From NCBI GenBank assembly GCA_035530135.1, contig DATKVJ010000061.1, positions 48,808 to 112,807 on the forward strand: DNA of 64,000 nucleotides, in the 5' to 3' direction. Of this stretch, positions 36,723-45,088 are shown piece by piece (position 1 is the stretch's first letter; every line of letters starts with the position of its first letter). The notes under the pieces were generated by a model, which was not told where the DNA came from, did no database searches, and was given only the letters and a program-made list of their open reading frames with translations. The position numbers and the translations under genes were made by a program. This DNA is from CAIYYX01 sp035530135. GTDB lineage: Bacteria > Pseudomonadota > Gammaproteobacteria > Burkholderiales > Rhodocyclaceae.

Positions 36723-37592
36723 ATGACCGAGATCGAGCACTACGCCGCGCCCGTAACCCTGGATGAGGCGGTCGAGTGCCTGCAGCAGGTGGGCGAGGTG
36801 ACCATCCTCGCCGGCGGCACCGACCTGATGCCGCAGCAGAGGTCTGGCCGCCTGAAGCCGCAGCGCACGCTGATGAACATCCGCGGCATGACGGAGCTGA
36901 GAGGCGTCAGTCAGTCGGGCGGCGAGATCCACATCGGCGCGCTCACCACCATCACCGAGCTGCTGGAGGATCCGCTGGTGCGCGAGCACCTGCCGGCCTT
37001 GATCGAGGCCTGCGACCACTTCGCCAGCGACCAGATCCGCAACGCCGCCACGATCGGCGGCAACATCTGCAACGCCTCGCCCGCGGGCGACACGCTGGTG
37101 CCGCTGCTGGCGCTCGATGCCCAGGTCGAGCTGGTGTCGAAGCCCGACGGAGCGCTGTTCCGGCGCAGCATGCCGATCGCCGAATTTTTCGTGGGACCGG
37201 GCAAGACCCGCCGCGCGCCGGTCGAGCTGCTCGCCGGCGTCTCCATTCCTGTACCGCCGAAGGATCACTTCGGCCGCTTCTTCAAGTTCGGCACCCGGCC
37301 GGCGCTGGACATTTCCACCATTTCCATAGGCCTTTGCGGCGTCCTCGAGGGCGGCGTCCTGTCCAAGGTACGGGTTGCATTCGGCGCGGTGGCGGCGACG
37401 CCGGTGCGGGCCTTCCGGACCGAGGCGGCGCTGGAGGGCAGAGCGCTCACCGCGGCAACGATCGCGGCGGCGGCCGCCGCCGCCCGCGACGAGGTGACGC
37501 CGATCGACGACGTGCGCGCCACCGCCTGGTACCGCAAGGAATTGATACACAACATGACCAAGAGGATACTCGACCATGTCGCTCAAGCATGA
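36723..37592 (+). CDS. Molybdenum hydroxylase FAD subunit (CoxM type)
   Basis: A 289-residue FAD-binding subunit of the xanthine dehydrogenase family. The FAD motifs are ILAGGTDLMPQQRSG (near 29-43) and ATIGGNICNASPAGD (near 109-123). The next gene overlaps it by 17 bp. With the [2Fe-2S] and molybdenum subunits it forms the enzyme proposed to hydroxylate the pyrrole ring of indoleacetate with water, giving 2-oxoindoleacetate and passing electrons to NAD or a quinone. It starts at the ATG 10 bp after the mutase gene. Confidence 0.87.
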   Translation: MTEIEHYAAPVTLDEAVECLQQVGEVTILAGGTDLMPQQRSGRLKPQRTLMNIRGMTELRGVSQSGGEIHIGALTTITELLEDPLVREHLPALIEACDHFASDQIRNAATIGGNICNASPAGDTLVPLLALDAQVELVSKPDGALFRRSMPIAEFFVGPGKTRRAPVELLAGVSIPVPPKDHFGRFFKFGTRPALDISTISIGLCGVLEGGVLSKVRVAFGAVAATPVRAFRTEAALEGRALTAATIAAAAAAARDEVTPIDDVRATAWYRKELIHNMTKRILDHVAQA

Positions 37593-38049
37593 CATCGACT
37601 TCACCCTGAACGGCGTCAGGACGCGCGCCACGGTGCGCGTCGACATGAGCGCGCTGGAGCTGCTGCGCGACACCCTGGGGCTGACCGGCACCAAGTACGG
37701 CTGCGGCGAGGGCGAGTGCGGCGCGTGCACCATCCTGGTCGACGGCGTCTCGATGAATTCCTGTCTGATGTTCGCGGTGGATTGCCACGGCCGCCGACTG
37801 GTCACCATCGAGGGACTGGCCGCCGACCAGGCCGGCAAGCGGGCGGAGGCACTCTCCGCCGCCTTCGTCGAGCACGGCGCGGTGCAGTGCGGCTTCTGCA
37901 CGCCGGGCATGATGGTGCAGGCCAGCCACCTGCTCGACAAGCATCCGCACGCGGACAGCGAGGCGATCAAGCGCGGCATCGAGGGCAACATCTGCCGCTG
38001 CACCGGCTACAAGAAGATCGTCGATGCGATCGCCTCCGTGACCGACTAG
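37576..38049 (+). CDS. Molybdenum hydroxylase [2Fe-2S] subunit (CoxS type)
   Basis: A 157-residue subunit with two [2Fe-2S] clusters: plant-type (Cys43, Cys48, Cys51, Cys63) and helical-bundle type (Cys105, Cys108, Cys140, Cys142). All eight ligands are present. It carries electrons from the molybdenum site to FAD. The gene overlaps the FAD-subunit gene and is followed 9 bp later by the molybdenum subunit. Confidence 0.92.
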   Translation: MSLKHDIDFTLNGVRTRATVRVDMSALELLRDTLGLTGTKYGCGEGECGACTILVDGVSMNSCLMFAVDCHGRRLVTIEGLAADQAGKRAEALSAAFVEHGAVQCGFCTPGMMVQASHLLDKHPHADSEAIKRGIEGNICRCTGYKKIVDAIASVTD

Positions 38050-38058
38050 GAGCCCGCC

Positions 38059-40392
38059 ATGAGCGTCTCGGAAAAATTCATTTTGCCCGACTCCCTGATC
38101 GGCAAGCGCATCGTCAAGATGGATGCGCCCGAAAAGGCCGAGGGCAAGACCCGCTACATCCACGACATCAACCTGCCCGGCCAGTTGCACGGCAAGATCC
38201 TGCGCTCGGCGCGGGTGCACGCGCGCATCGTCAGCATCGACACTCGAGCGGCGCGGGCGCTGCCCGGCGTGCACGCGGTGATCACCGCCGCCGACGTGCC
38301 CGACCAGCGCCCGATCGGCGTCGCCCGCGACCACCTGCCGCTGAAGAGCGATCGGGTGCGCAGCCAGCGCGACGAGATCGCGGCGGTGGCGGCGGACAGC
38401 GAGGAGATCGCCGCCCGGGCGCTGGGTCTGATCAAGGTCGAGTACGAAGACCTGCCGGTGCTGGCCGATCCCGAGGACTCGCGCAAACCGGGTGCGCCGG
38501 TGCTGCACGAGGCCCACCCCGACAACGTCGCGATGCGCTTCGACTACGCCCACGGCGACGTCGCACAAGGCGAGGCCGAATCCGACGTGGTGATCGAGGA
38601 TAGCTTCCGGCTGCACTACGTGACCCACTGCTGCATGGGGGTGTCGGGCATCATCGCCGAGTTCGACGCCTCGGGGGGCCTGCTGATGTATTCGAACACC
38701 CAGGTGCCCTTCCTGCACAAGCGCGAATTCGCCGACTATCTGAACATGGACCCGAGCCGCGTGCGCATCGTCCAGCCGCCGATCGGCGGCGGCTTCGGCT
38801 CCAAGCTGGACATCTATCCGTTCGAGGTGATCGCGGTCTTCCTGGCCCGCGCCGCGAAGCGTCCGGTGAAGCTGCAATTCACCCGCGAGGAGGAGTTCCT
38901 CGCCTCGCCGACGCGCCAGCCGGTGCTCCTGACCCTGCGCTCGGGCTGCAAGCGCGACGGCACGCTCACCTTCCGGCAGGTGCATACGCTGCACGACAAC
39001 GGCGCCTACACCTCCTGGGGCGCGACCACGCCCTTCGTGATGATGCAGACCTTCTCCTCGCTCTACCGGGTGCCGCACTGCGACTATCACACCGTCGCGG
39101 TGTACACCAACAATCCCTACGCCGGCTCCTTCCGCGGCTACGGCAACCTGCAGGCCACCTTCGCCATCGAGCAGCACATGGACATGCTGGCCGAGGCGAT
39201 CGGCATGGAGCCGCTGGAATTCCGCCTGAAGAACGCCCAGGACGCCGGCGAGGTCACCGGCCAGGGCATGGTGTTCAAGAGCTGCGGCTTCAAGGAGTGC
39301 CTGACCACCGCTGCGACGCGAAGCGGCTACAGCGCCAAGCGCAAGCAGAACATCGCCGACAGAACTGCCCCCGGAGCGATCAAGCGCGGCATCGGCATGG
39401 CCTCGATGCTGCACGTCGGCGGCGGCGCCAAGATCTATCCCTCGGACGGCTGCGGCACCATACTCAAGCTCGACGACTTCGCCCACGTCACCCTGATCAC
39501 CGGCGCCTCGGAGATCGGCCAGGGCTCGGAGACGGTGCTCTCGCAACTGGTCTGCGAGGAGCTCGGCCTGCCGATGTCGGCGGTGACGGTGGTGAACAAC
39601 GACACCGCGATCACGCCCTGGGACGTCGGCGTCCATGCCTCGCGCACCACCTTCATCGCCGGCAACTCGGCGATCGGCGCGGCGAAGAAGGCCAAGGCCA
39701 AGATCCTCGCGGCGGCGGCGAAGAAGCTGGGTGTCGCCGAAGCGGAGCTCGACCTGCGCGGCGGCTGGGTGATCCGCGCCGCCGACGGCGAGGCCTTGCA
39801 GGACCTGCCGCGCCTGCTGCGCTCGCTGCATTTCTCCGACAAGGCCGATCTGGTGATGACCACCTTCTACTACGAGCCGCCCAGCGTGCATCAGGACAAG
39901 GGCTACAAGGGCGACGTCTCGGCCGCCTACGCCTGGGCGACCCAGGTGGTGGAGGTCGAGGTCGACACCGAGACCGGCGTGGTCAGGATGACCCGCGTCA
40001 CCGGCGCGCACGACGTCGGCCGGGTGCTCAACCGTCTGGGCATCGAGGGGCAGATCGAGGGCGGCGTGGTGATGGGCCAGGGCTACGCGCTGACCGAGAA
40101 CCTGCTGGTCGAAAACGGCGTCATGAAGAATCCCAACTTCCGCGACTACAAGCTGGTGACGGCGCCCGAGATCCCCGAGATGGACGTCTCCTTCATCGAG
40201 TCGATGGACGGCGAGGGGCCGCAGGGCGCCAAGGGCGTGGGCGAGGCGCCGGCCATCTGCATCGCCGCGGCGACCGCCAACGCCATACAAAACGCCACCG
40301 GCGTGCGCATCTTCGACCTGCCGTTCACGCCGGAGCGGGTGTACCGGGCGCTCAAAGGCAAGGGCGAGAAGCTGCACTGGAAACCTGTATGA
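38059..40392 (+). CDS. Molybdenum hydroxylase catalytic subunit (indoleacetate 2-hydroxylating type)
   Basis: A 777-residue molybdopterin-binding subunit of the xanthine oxidase family. It shows IGGGFGSKLDIYP (near 241), the GSFRGYG loop (near 356), GASEIGQGSETVLSQ (near 482) and the catalytic Glu in KGVGEAPA (Glu729). The genes described as induced by indoleacetate in Azoarcus evansii include a molybdenum enzyme of this family, which fits this one. 4-Hydroxybenzoyl-CoA reductase and xanthine dehydrogenase are relatives; the missing third cluster domain in the FAD subunit and the iaa context speak against the former. Confidence 0.87.
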   Translation: MSVSEKFILPDSLIGKRIVKMDAPEKAEGKTRYIHDINLPGQLHGKILRSARVHARIVSIDTRAARALPGVHAVITAADVPDQRPIGVARDHLPLKSDRVRSQRDEIAAVAADSEEIAARALGLIKVEYEDLPVLADPEDSRKPGAPVLHEAHPDNVAMRFDYAHGDVAQGEAESDVVIEDSFRLHYVTHCCMGVSGIIAEFDASGGLLMYSNTQVPFLHKREFADYLNMDPSRVRIVQPPIGGGFGSKLDIYPFEVIAVFLARAAKRPVKLQFTREEEFLASPTRQPVLLTLRSGCKRDGTLTFRQVHTLHDNGAYTSWGATTPFVMMQTFSSLYRVPHCDYHTVAVYTNNPYAGSFRGYGNLQATFAIEQHMDMLAEAIGMEPLEFRLKNAQDAGEVTGQGMVFKSCGFKECLTTAATRSGYSAKRKQNIADRTAPGAIKRGIGMASMLHVGGGAKIYPSDGCGTILKLDDFAHVTLITGASEIGQGSETVLSQLVCEELGLPMSAVTVVNNDTAITPWDVGVHASRTTFIAGNSAIGAAKKAKAKILAAAAKKLGVAEAELDLRGGWVIRAADGEALQDLPRLLRSLHFSDKADLVMTTFYYEPPSVHQDKGYKGDVSAAYAWATQVVEVEVDTETGVVRMTRVTGAHDVGRVLNRLGIEGQIEGGVVMGQGYALTENLLVENGVMKNPNFRDYKLVTAPEIPEMDVSFIESMDGEGPQGAKGVGEAPAICIAAATANAIQNATGVRIFDLPFTPERVYRALKGKGEKLHWKPV

Positions 40393-40567
40393 AAAGAGCC
40401 TTTCCCCCAACCCCTTTTAGCTTCGGCGTAACGCCTGCGCTGCAGGCATTAGCCTTCACTGAAACGCTGCCGCGTTTTCCGAGGAAAGGGGTGACGATGG
40501 TTCGCCGCTTGGCAGCGGCTCCATGTTTTACTCTGTCGCCTCCTCGGGGCGGCCCAGCGGAGGCGGC
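40393..40567. other. Gap before CoA-transferase gene with inverted repeats
   Basis: These 175 bp interrupt an otherwise tight operon. They contain GCCTGC-GCT-GCAGGC (40434-40448 region), GCCGCT-TGGC-AGCGGC (40504-40519) and a long-range pair ACCCCTTTT near 40413 with AAAGGGGT near 40487. Folded RNA or a processing site is likely. No gene is seen. Confidence 0.4.
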
Positions 40568-41764
40568 GTGAAGCGCCGCACCGTGCTGTCTATGGAGCAG
40601 GCGCTGTCCCTGCCCTACGCCACCTTGCGCTTCGCCCAGTTGGGCTGGCGGGTGATCCGGATCGAGGCGACGCCGGGCGAGGGCCTGCCCGGCGACCCGA
40701 ACCGCTACATCGGTTCCCGGGTGGCCGACGAGGACCGCCGTTCCTACTTCATCGCGCCCAACGTCGGCAAGGAAGCCATCGCGCTGAACCTGAAAGATCC
40801 AAAAGGACAGGAAGTGCTGCGCCGGCTGATCACCGAACTTAACGTCGATGTCTTCTGCTGCAACACCGTGCCGCGCCGCTACGAGGCGCTGGGCATCGAT
40901 TACCAGACCCTGAGCCGCGTCAAGCCGGACCTGATCTGGGCCGGCATCTCGGCGATGGGGCCGGAATACCCGGATGCGCCCGGCTACGATCCGGTGATCC
41001 AGGCGATGGCCGGGTTCATGGAACTGACCGGTCCGGCCGACGGTCCGCCGACGCTCTCCGGGGTGCCGCTGATCGACCTCAAGGCCGGCGACGAGGTCTA
41101 CGCCAACGTGATGCTGGCGCTGGCCGAGCGGGCCGAGAGCGGGCGCGGCACCCGCATCGACGTGTCGATGCTGCAGGCGGCGGCCTCCTGGCTGATCACC
41201 ACCCTGCCGCTGCTCGACTTCGACTGCGCGCCCGCCGAGATTTCCCGCTGCGGCAACGAGCACCGCAAGTTCATCCCGACCAACGTCTATCCGACCCGGG
41301 ACGGCTTCATCTACATGGCGATCGGCAGCGACGTGCAGTGGCAGCGGCTCACCGAGATCCCGAGCTTCGCCGGCGTCGCCAATGCCCAGCGGGTCACCAA
41401 CGAGGGCCGGCACCGGGAGCGCGAGGCCATCCACCGCGACATGGCGGCGGTCACCCGGACCTGCAGCACCGCCGAGCTCAACGAGCTATTCCGCAAGGCG
41501 ACGATCCCCCACGCGCCCATCCAGGACATCCCGGCGGTGCGGAGGATGGCGGCGATCAGCGGCCGCCTGACCACCACCCATACCCCGGCGGGAAAGCTGG
41601 TGCGCATGCAGCCGGCGGCGGTGGACATCGCCGGCGCGCCCAGCGAATTCTCCTTTCCCGCCAAGTACGGCCAGCACACCCAGTCGGTGCTCGGGGAAGC
41701 GGGCTATGCGAACGAGGACATCGCCCGGCTGGAGCGGGACAACATCGTGGCCACCGGCCATTGA
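40568..41764 (+). CDS. iaaL: Family III CoA transferase (IaaL type)
   Basis: A 398-residue CaiB/BaiF-type CoA transferase. The catalytic Asp is in GVPLIDLKAG (near 174); other marks are LNLKDPKGQEVLRRL and SGRGTRIDVSML. GTG at 40568 with GGAG upstream is taken as start; the ATG at 40592 is possible. IaaL of Aromatoleum aromaticum transfers CoA to phenylsuccinate-type acids, which here would make (2-aminophenyl)succinyl-CoA for the B12 mutase without spending ATP. The fusion gene starts 14 bp downstream. Confidence 0.87.
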   Translation: MKRRTVLSMEQALSLPYATLRFAQLGWRVIRIEATPGEGLPGDPNRYIGSRVADEDRRSYFIAPNVGKEAIALNLKDPKGQEVLRRLITELNVDVFCCNTVPRRYEALGIDYQTLSRVKPDLIWAGISAMGPEYPDAPGYDPVIQAMAGFMELTGPADGPPTLSGVPLIDLKAGDEVYANVMLALAERAESGRGTRIDVSMLQAAASWLITTLPLLDFDCAPAEISRCGNEHRKFIPTNVYPTRDGFIYMAIGSDVQWQRLTEIPSFAGVANAQRVTNEGRHREREAIHRDMAAVTRTCSTAELNELFRKATIPHAPIQDIPAVRRMAAISGRLTTTHTPAGKLVRMQPAAVDIAGAPSEFSFPAKYGQHTQSVLGEAGYANEDIARLERDNIVATGH

Positions 41765-41778
41765 ACCAGGACAGAAAC

Positions 41779-43797
41779 ATGAGAACCGCGAATCCCCTGC
41801 TGCATCAACCCGTCCGCCCGCTGCCCGGCCACGTCGCGATCATCGGCGCCGGCACCATCGGTCCGGACATCGGCTACTACCTGAAGAGCGCCCTGCCGCA
41901 GCTTAAGCTGACCCTGGTGGATGTCGCCCAGGCGCCGCTCGACCGGGCGCTGCAGCGCTGCCGGGACTACGCCCAAAAGGCGGTGGCGCGCGGCAAGATG
42001 AGCGAGGCGCAGGCCGCCGCCGTCACCGCGAACATCGTCGGCACCACCGACTACGCAGCGCTCGCCGACTGCGACTGGGTGATCGAGGCGGCGACCGAGA
42101 ACCTGGCGCTCAAGCGCCGCATCTTCGCCGAGGTCGAGCGCGTGGTCTCGATGGGCACCCTGATCACCTCCAACACCAGCTCGCTGCCGGCCGCGCGTAT
42201 CTTTTCGGAACTCGAGCATCCCTCGCGCGCCACCGTCACCCACTTCTTCGCGCCGGCCTGGCGCAATCCGGTGGTCGAGGTGATCGCCTGGGACAAGACC
42301 GGTCCCGAAGTGATCGACTACCTGCGCTGGCTGTTCTGCACCACCGGCAAGGTGCCGCTGGTCACCGCCGACGCCGCCTGCTTCATGCTCGACCGCGTCT
42401 TCGACAACTGGTGCAACGAGGCCGCGCTGCTGCTCGACCGCGCCACCGCCGCCGAGATAGACAGCAGCGCCGCCGAGTTCGTGCACGCCGGCCCCTTCTT
42501 CGTCCTCAACCTCGCCCACGGCAATCCCATCATCACCGAGACCAACACCCTGCAGGCCGAGGAGGAAGGCGAGCACTACCGCCCGGCGCCGATCTTCCGC
42601 TCGGTGGACACCTGGGTGACGGTGCCTCCGGGAAAACGCGTCGAGCCCGCGCCCGAGACCGCCGCCGCGGCGCGCGACCGGCTGCTGGGCGTGCTCTTCT
42701 CGCAGGCGGTCGATATCGTCGATCGCGGCATCGGCGAGCCGGCCGATCTCGATCTGGGCTGCAAGCTGGCGCTGGGCATGAAGAGCGGGCCGCTGGAGCT
42801 GATGCGCGATCTGGGCGAGGCCGAGGCCGGCCGCATCCTGCTGCGCTTCGGTGCCGAGCGCCCGGGCATGCCGATGCCGCGGCGGCCTTTCGCCGACTAC
42901 CAGGATTTCCTGCGCCACGTGCTGGTCGACGACGTCGGCGACGAGGGCGACGTAAAGCTGATCACCCTGCGCCGGCCCGAGGCGATGAACGCGCTGCACG
43001 ACGAGATGACCGACGAGGTGCTGACGGTGATCCGCCGCTTCGAGCAAGACCCGGCGGTATCCGGCTTCGTCATCACCGGCTACGGCACGCGCGCCTTCTG
43101 CGCCGGCGCCGACATCGGCCGCTTCCCGGCGATGCTGGGCGACGCCGAAGCAGCGAGCCGCTACGCCTGCGACTGTTCGCGCCTGCTGGTGCATCTGGAC
43201 GCCATGGAGAAGCCCGTGGTCGCCGCGGTGAACGGCATGGCGCTGGGCGGCGGACTGGAGCTGGCGATGCGCTGCCACGGCATCGTCGCGCTGGCGGACG
43301 CCTGGATGCAGCTGCCGGAGATCACCCTGGGCATCGTCCCGGGCATCGGCGCCATGGTGGTGCCCTACCGCCGCTGGCCGGCGGCCGCGGCCACCTTCCA
43401 CGGCATGCTGCGCCAGGCCAGCCGCCTCACTGCGCGTCGCGCCCACGAGTTGGGCATCGTCGACGCGCTCGCCGCCGATTTCGCCGGGCTGGTCGGCGCG
43501 GCGGTGGCGCGGGTGGAGGCGCTTGCCGGCCGGCCCTCGGGCATCGCGCAGGGCGCGCTGGCGCTGGCGCCCATGGCGCCGATGGCGCCGGTCGCGGCGA
43601 GCGGCCAGCCGCTCAGCCGGGAAGTGCTGACCATCCTCGAACGCACCGTGGCGGCGGCCGCGGCGGCGGGCAGCCTCGACGAGGCGCTGGCGATCGGCTA
43701 CCGCGCCTTCGGCGAGAGCGCCTGCACCGATGCCGCGCGCGAGGGCATAGGCGCCTTCCTCGGCGGACGCAAGCCGGATTTCACCAAGACCGCGTGA
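41779..43797 (+). CDS. Fusion of 3-hydroxyacyl-CoA dehydrogenase and enoyl-CoA hydratase
   Basis: A 672-residue bifunctional protein. Residues 1-380 are the NAD-dependent 3-hydroxyacyl-CoA dehydrogenase (VAIIGAGTIG at 19-28; HFFAPAWRNPVVEVI near 154, where the usual HFFNP Asn is Ala). Residues about 388-672 are a crotonase (AFCAGADIGRF; GMALGGGLELAM with the first catalytic Glu; LPEITLGIVPG with the second). The order is the reverse of FadB. Exactly such a fusion is described in the indoleacetate cluster. It would hydrate 2-aminocinnamoyl-CoA and oxidise it to 2-aminobenzoylacetyl-CoA. Confidence 0.9.
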   Translation: MRTANPLLHQPVRPLPGHVAIIGAGTIGPDIGYYLKSALPQLKLTLVDVAQAPLDRALQRCRDYAQKAVARGKMSEAQAAAVTANIVGTTDYAALADCDWVIEAATENLALKRRIFAEVERVVSMGTLITSNTSSLPAARIFSELEHPSRATVTHFFAPAWRNPVVEVIAWDKTGPEVIDYLRWLFCTTGKVPLVTADAACFMLDRVFDNWCNEAALLLDRATAAEIDSSAAEFVHAGPFFVLNLAHGNPIITETNTLQAEEEGEHYRPAPIFRSVDTWVTVPPGKRVEPAPETAAAARDRLLGVLFSQAVDIVDRGIGEPADLDLGCKLALGMKSGPLELMRDLGEAEAGRILLRFGAERPGMPMPRRPFADYQDFLRHVLVDDVGDEGDVKLITLRRPEAMNALHDEMTDEVLTVIRRFEQDPAVSGFVITGYGTRAFCAGADIGRFPAMLGDAEAASRYACDCSRLLVHLDAMEKPVVAAVNGMALGGGLELAMRCHGIVALADAWMQLPEITLGIVPGIGAMVVPYRRWPAAAATFHGMLRQASRLTARRAHELGIVDALAADFAGLVGAAVARVEALAGRPSGIAQGALALAPMAPMAPVAASGQPLSREVLTILERTVAAAAAAGSLDEALAIGYRAFGESACTDAAREGIGAFLGGRKPDFTKTA

Positions 43798-43867
43798 ACA
43801 GGAGTATGAGTGTCGTGTGAGCAGGGGAGCTGAATCGTCGTCATCCATGTCCAAAGGAGGAGTGAAT

Positions 43868-45013
43868 ATGAAAGCAATAACGGGAGTCCTGGCCGGTCTG
43901 GCGCTGGCGGCATCGCTGTCGGTCCAGGCGCAGGTGAAAATCGGCGTCATCGCTTCGGCCAGCGGGCCGATCGCCTTCGTCGGCATCGCGCAGAAGAACA
44001 GCGTGGCGCTGCTGCCGAAGAAAATGGGCGGCGAAACCGTCAAGTACTTCTTCTACGACGATGCCAGCGACCCGACCCAGAGCGTCCAGCTGGCCAAGAA
44101 GCTGCTCGCCGAGGACAAGATCGACGCGCTGATCGGGCCTTCGGGCTCGCCCAACGCGATGGGCGTGCTGCAGGTCATGGCCGAGGCGAAGACGCCGATG
44201 CTGGCGCCGGTCGGCACCACCGCGGTGGTGCTGCCGATGGACGCGAAGAAGCGCTGGGTGTTCAAGACCACCCAGAACGACGCGCTGATCGGCGAGGCGC
44301 TGGTCGGCGAGATGGTCAAGACCGGCGTCAAGACCATCGGCTTCATCGGCTACAACGACCCCTACGGCGAGAGCTGGTTCAAGACCATAGGGCCGATGCT
44401 GCAGAAGGCCGGCATCAAGATGGTCGCCAACGAGCGCTATAACCGCCAGGACACCAGCGTCGCCGGCCAGGTGGCGAAGCTGATGGCGGCCAAGCCCGAC
44501 GGGGTGTTCGTCGCAGGCGTCGCGGCCGGTGCCGCCCTGCCGCAGATGCAGCTGGTGGACGCCGGCTACAAGGGCAAGATCTACCAGACCCACGGCGCCG
44601 CCACCCAGGACTTCATCAAGATCGGCGGCAAGGAGGTCGAGGGCACCATCATGGCCGCCAGCCTGATGCTGGTGCTCGACGAGATCCCCGACTCGAACCC
44701 GTCGAAGAAGATGGCCCAGCAATACGTGAACGCCTACCAGAAGATGTACGGCAGCGTGCCGGCCACCTTCGGCGCCAACGTCTATGACGCCGGCCTGCTG
44801 CTCGCCCACGCCGTCCCGGCGGCATTGAAGAAGGCCAAGCCGGGCACGCCGGAATTCCGCGCGGCCTTGCGCGACGCGCTGGAAGCGACCAAGAATCTGG
44901 TGGCGACCCAGGGCGTCTACAACATGAGCCCCGCCGACCATTCCGGCTTCGACGAGCGCGGCCGGGTGTTGGTCACGGTCAAGAACGGCAAGTTCGTGCT
45001 GCTCAAGGATTGA
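43868..45013 (+). CDS. Second LivK-type periplasmic binding protein
   Basis: A 381-residue type I periplasmic receptor with signal peptide (MKAITGVLAGLALAASLSVQA) and a near-perfect ribosome-binding site (AAAGGAGG). It keeps the family blocks VKIGVIASASGPIAFVGIAQ and AKKLLAEDKIDALIGPSGSP. It has no permease of its own and probably docks on LivH and LivM-LivG at 20.4-23.2 kb. A periplasmic binding protein is among the indoleacetate-induced proteins described in Azoarcus evansii. It differs clearly from the LivK at 23417, which suggests two ligands, for instance indoleacetate and aminobenzoate. Confidence 0.88.
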   Translation: MKAITGVLAGLALAASLSVQAQVKIGVIASASGPIAFVGIAQKNSVALLPKKMGGETVKYFFYDDASDPTQSVQLAKKLLAEDKIDALIGPSGSPNAMGVLQVMAEAKTPMLAPVGTTAVVLPMDAKKRWVFKTTQNDALIGEALVGEMVKTGVKTIGFIGYNDPYGESWFKTIGPMLQKAGIKMVANERYNRQDTSVAGQVAKLMAAKPDGVFVAGVAAGAALPQMQLVDAGYKGKIYQTHGAATQDFIKIGGKEVEGTIMAASLMLVLDEIPDSNPSKKMAQQYVNAYQKMYGSVPATFGANVYDAGLLLAHAVPAALKKAKPGTPEFRAALRDALEATKNLVATQGVYNMSPADHSGFDERGRVLVTVKNGKFVLLKD

Positions 45014-45038
45014 GTGCGTTGACCGTCTCAAGCTGATC

Positions 45039-45073
45039 GGGGGGCGGCCGTCTGAGTATGACGGCCACCCCCC
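45039..45073 (+). terminator. Intercistronic hairpin after binding-protein gene
   Basis: A 14-bp stem with one mismatch (GGGGGGCGGCCGTC and GACGGCCACCCCCC) and a 7-base loop, between the binding-protein gene and the oxidoreductase gene. It probably acts as attenuator and 3' protector, so that more binding protein is made than the large enzyme. Confidence 0.6.
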
Positions 45074-45088
45074 GCGCAGGAGACCATC

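Noticed and set aside
36723..40392. Reading the molybdenum enzyme as 4-hydroxybenzoyl-CoA reductase
   Set aside because: I see no extra [4Fe-4S] insertion with Cys residues in the FAD subunit, which that enzyme carries, and the gene context is the iaa cluster.
37447..40410. A 987-codon open frame on the minus strand opposite the molybdenum hydroxylase genes
   Set aside because: It mirrors the codon bias of the real genes on the plus strand and shows no recognisable motif.
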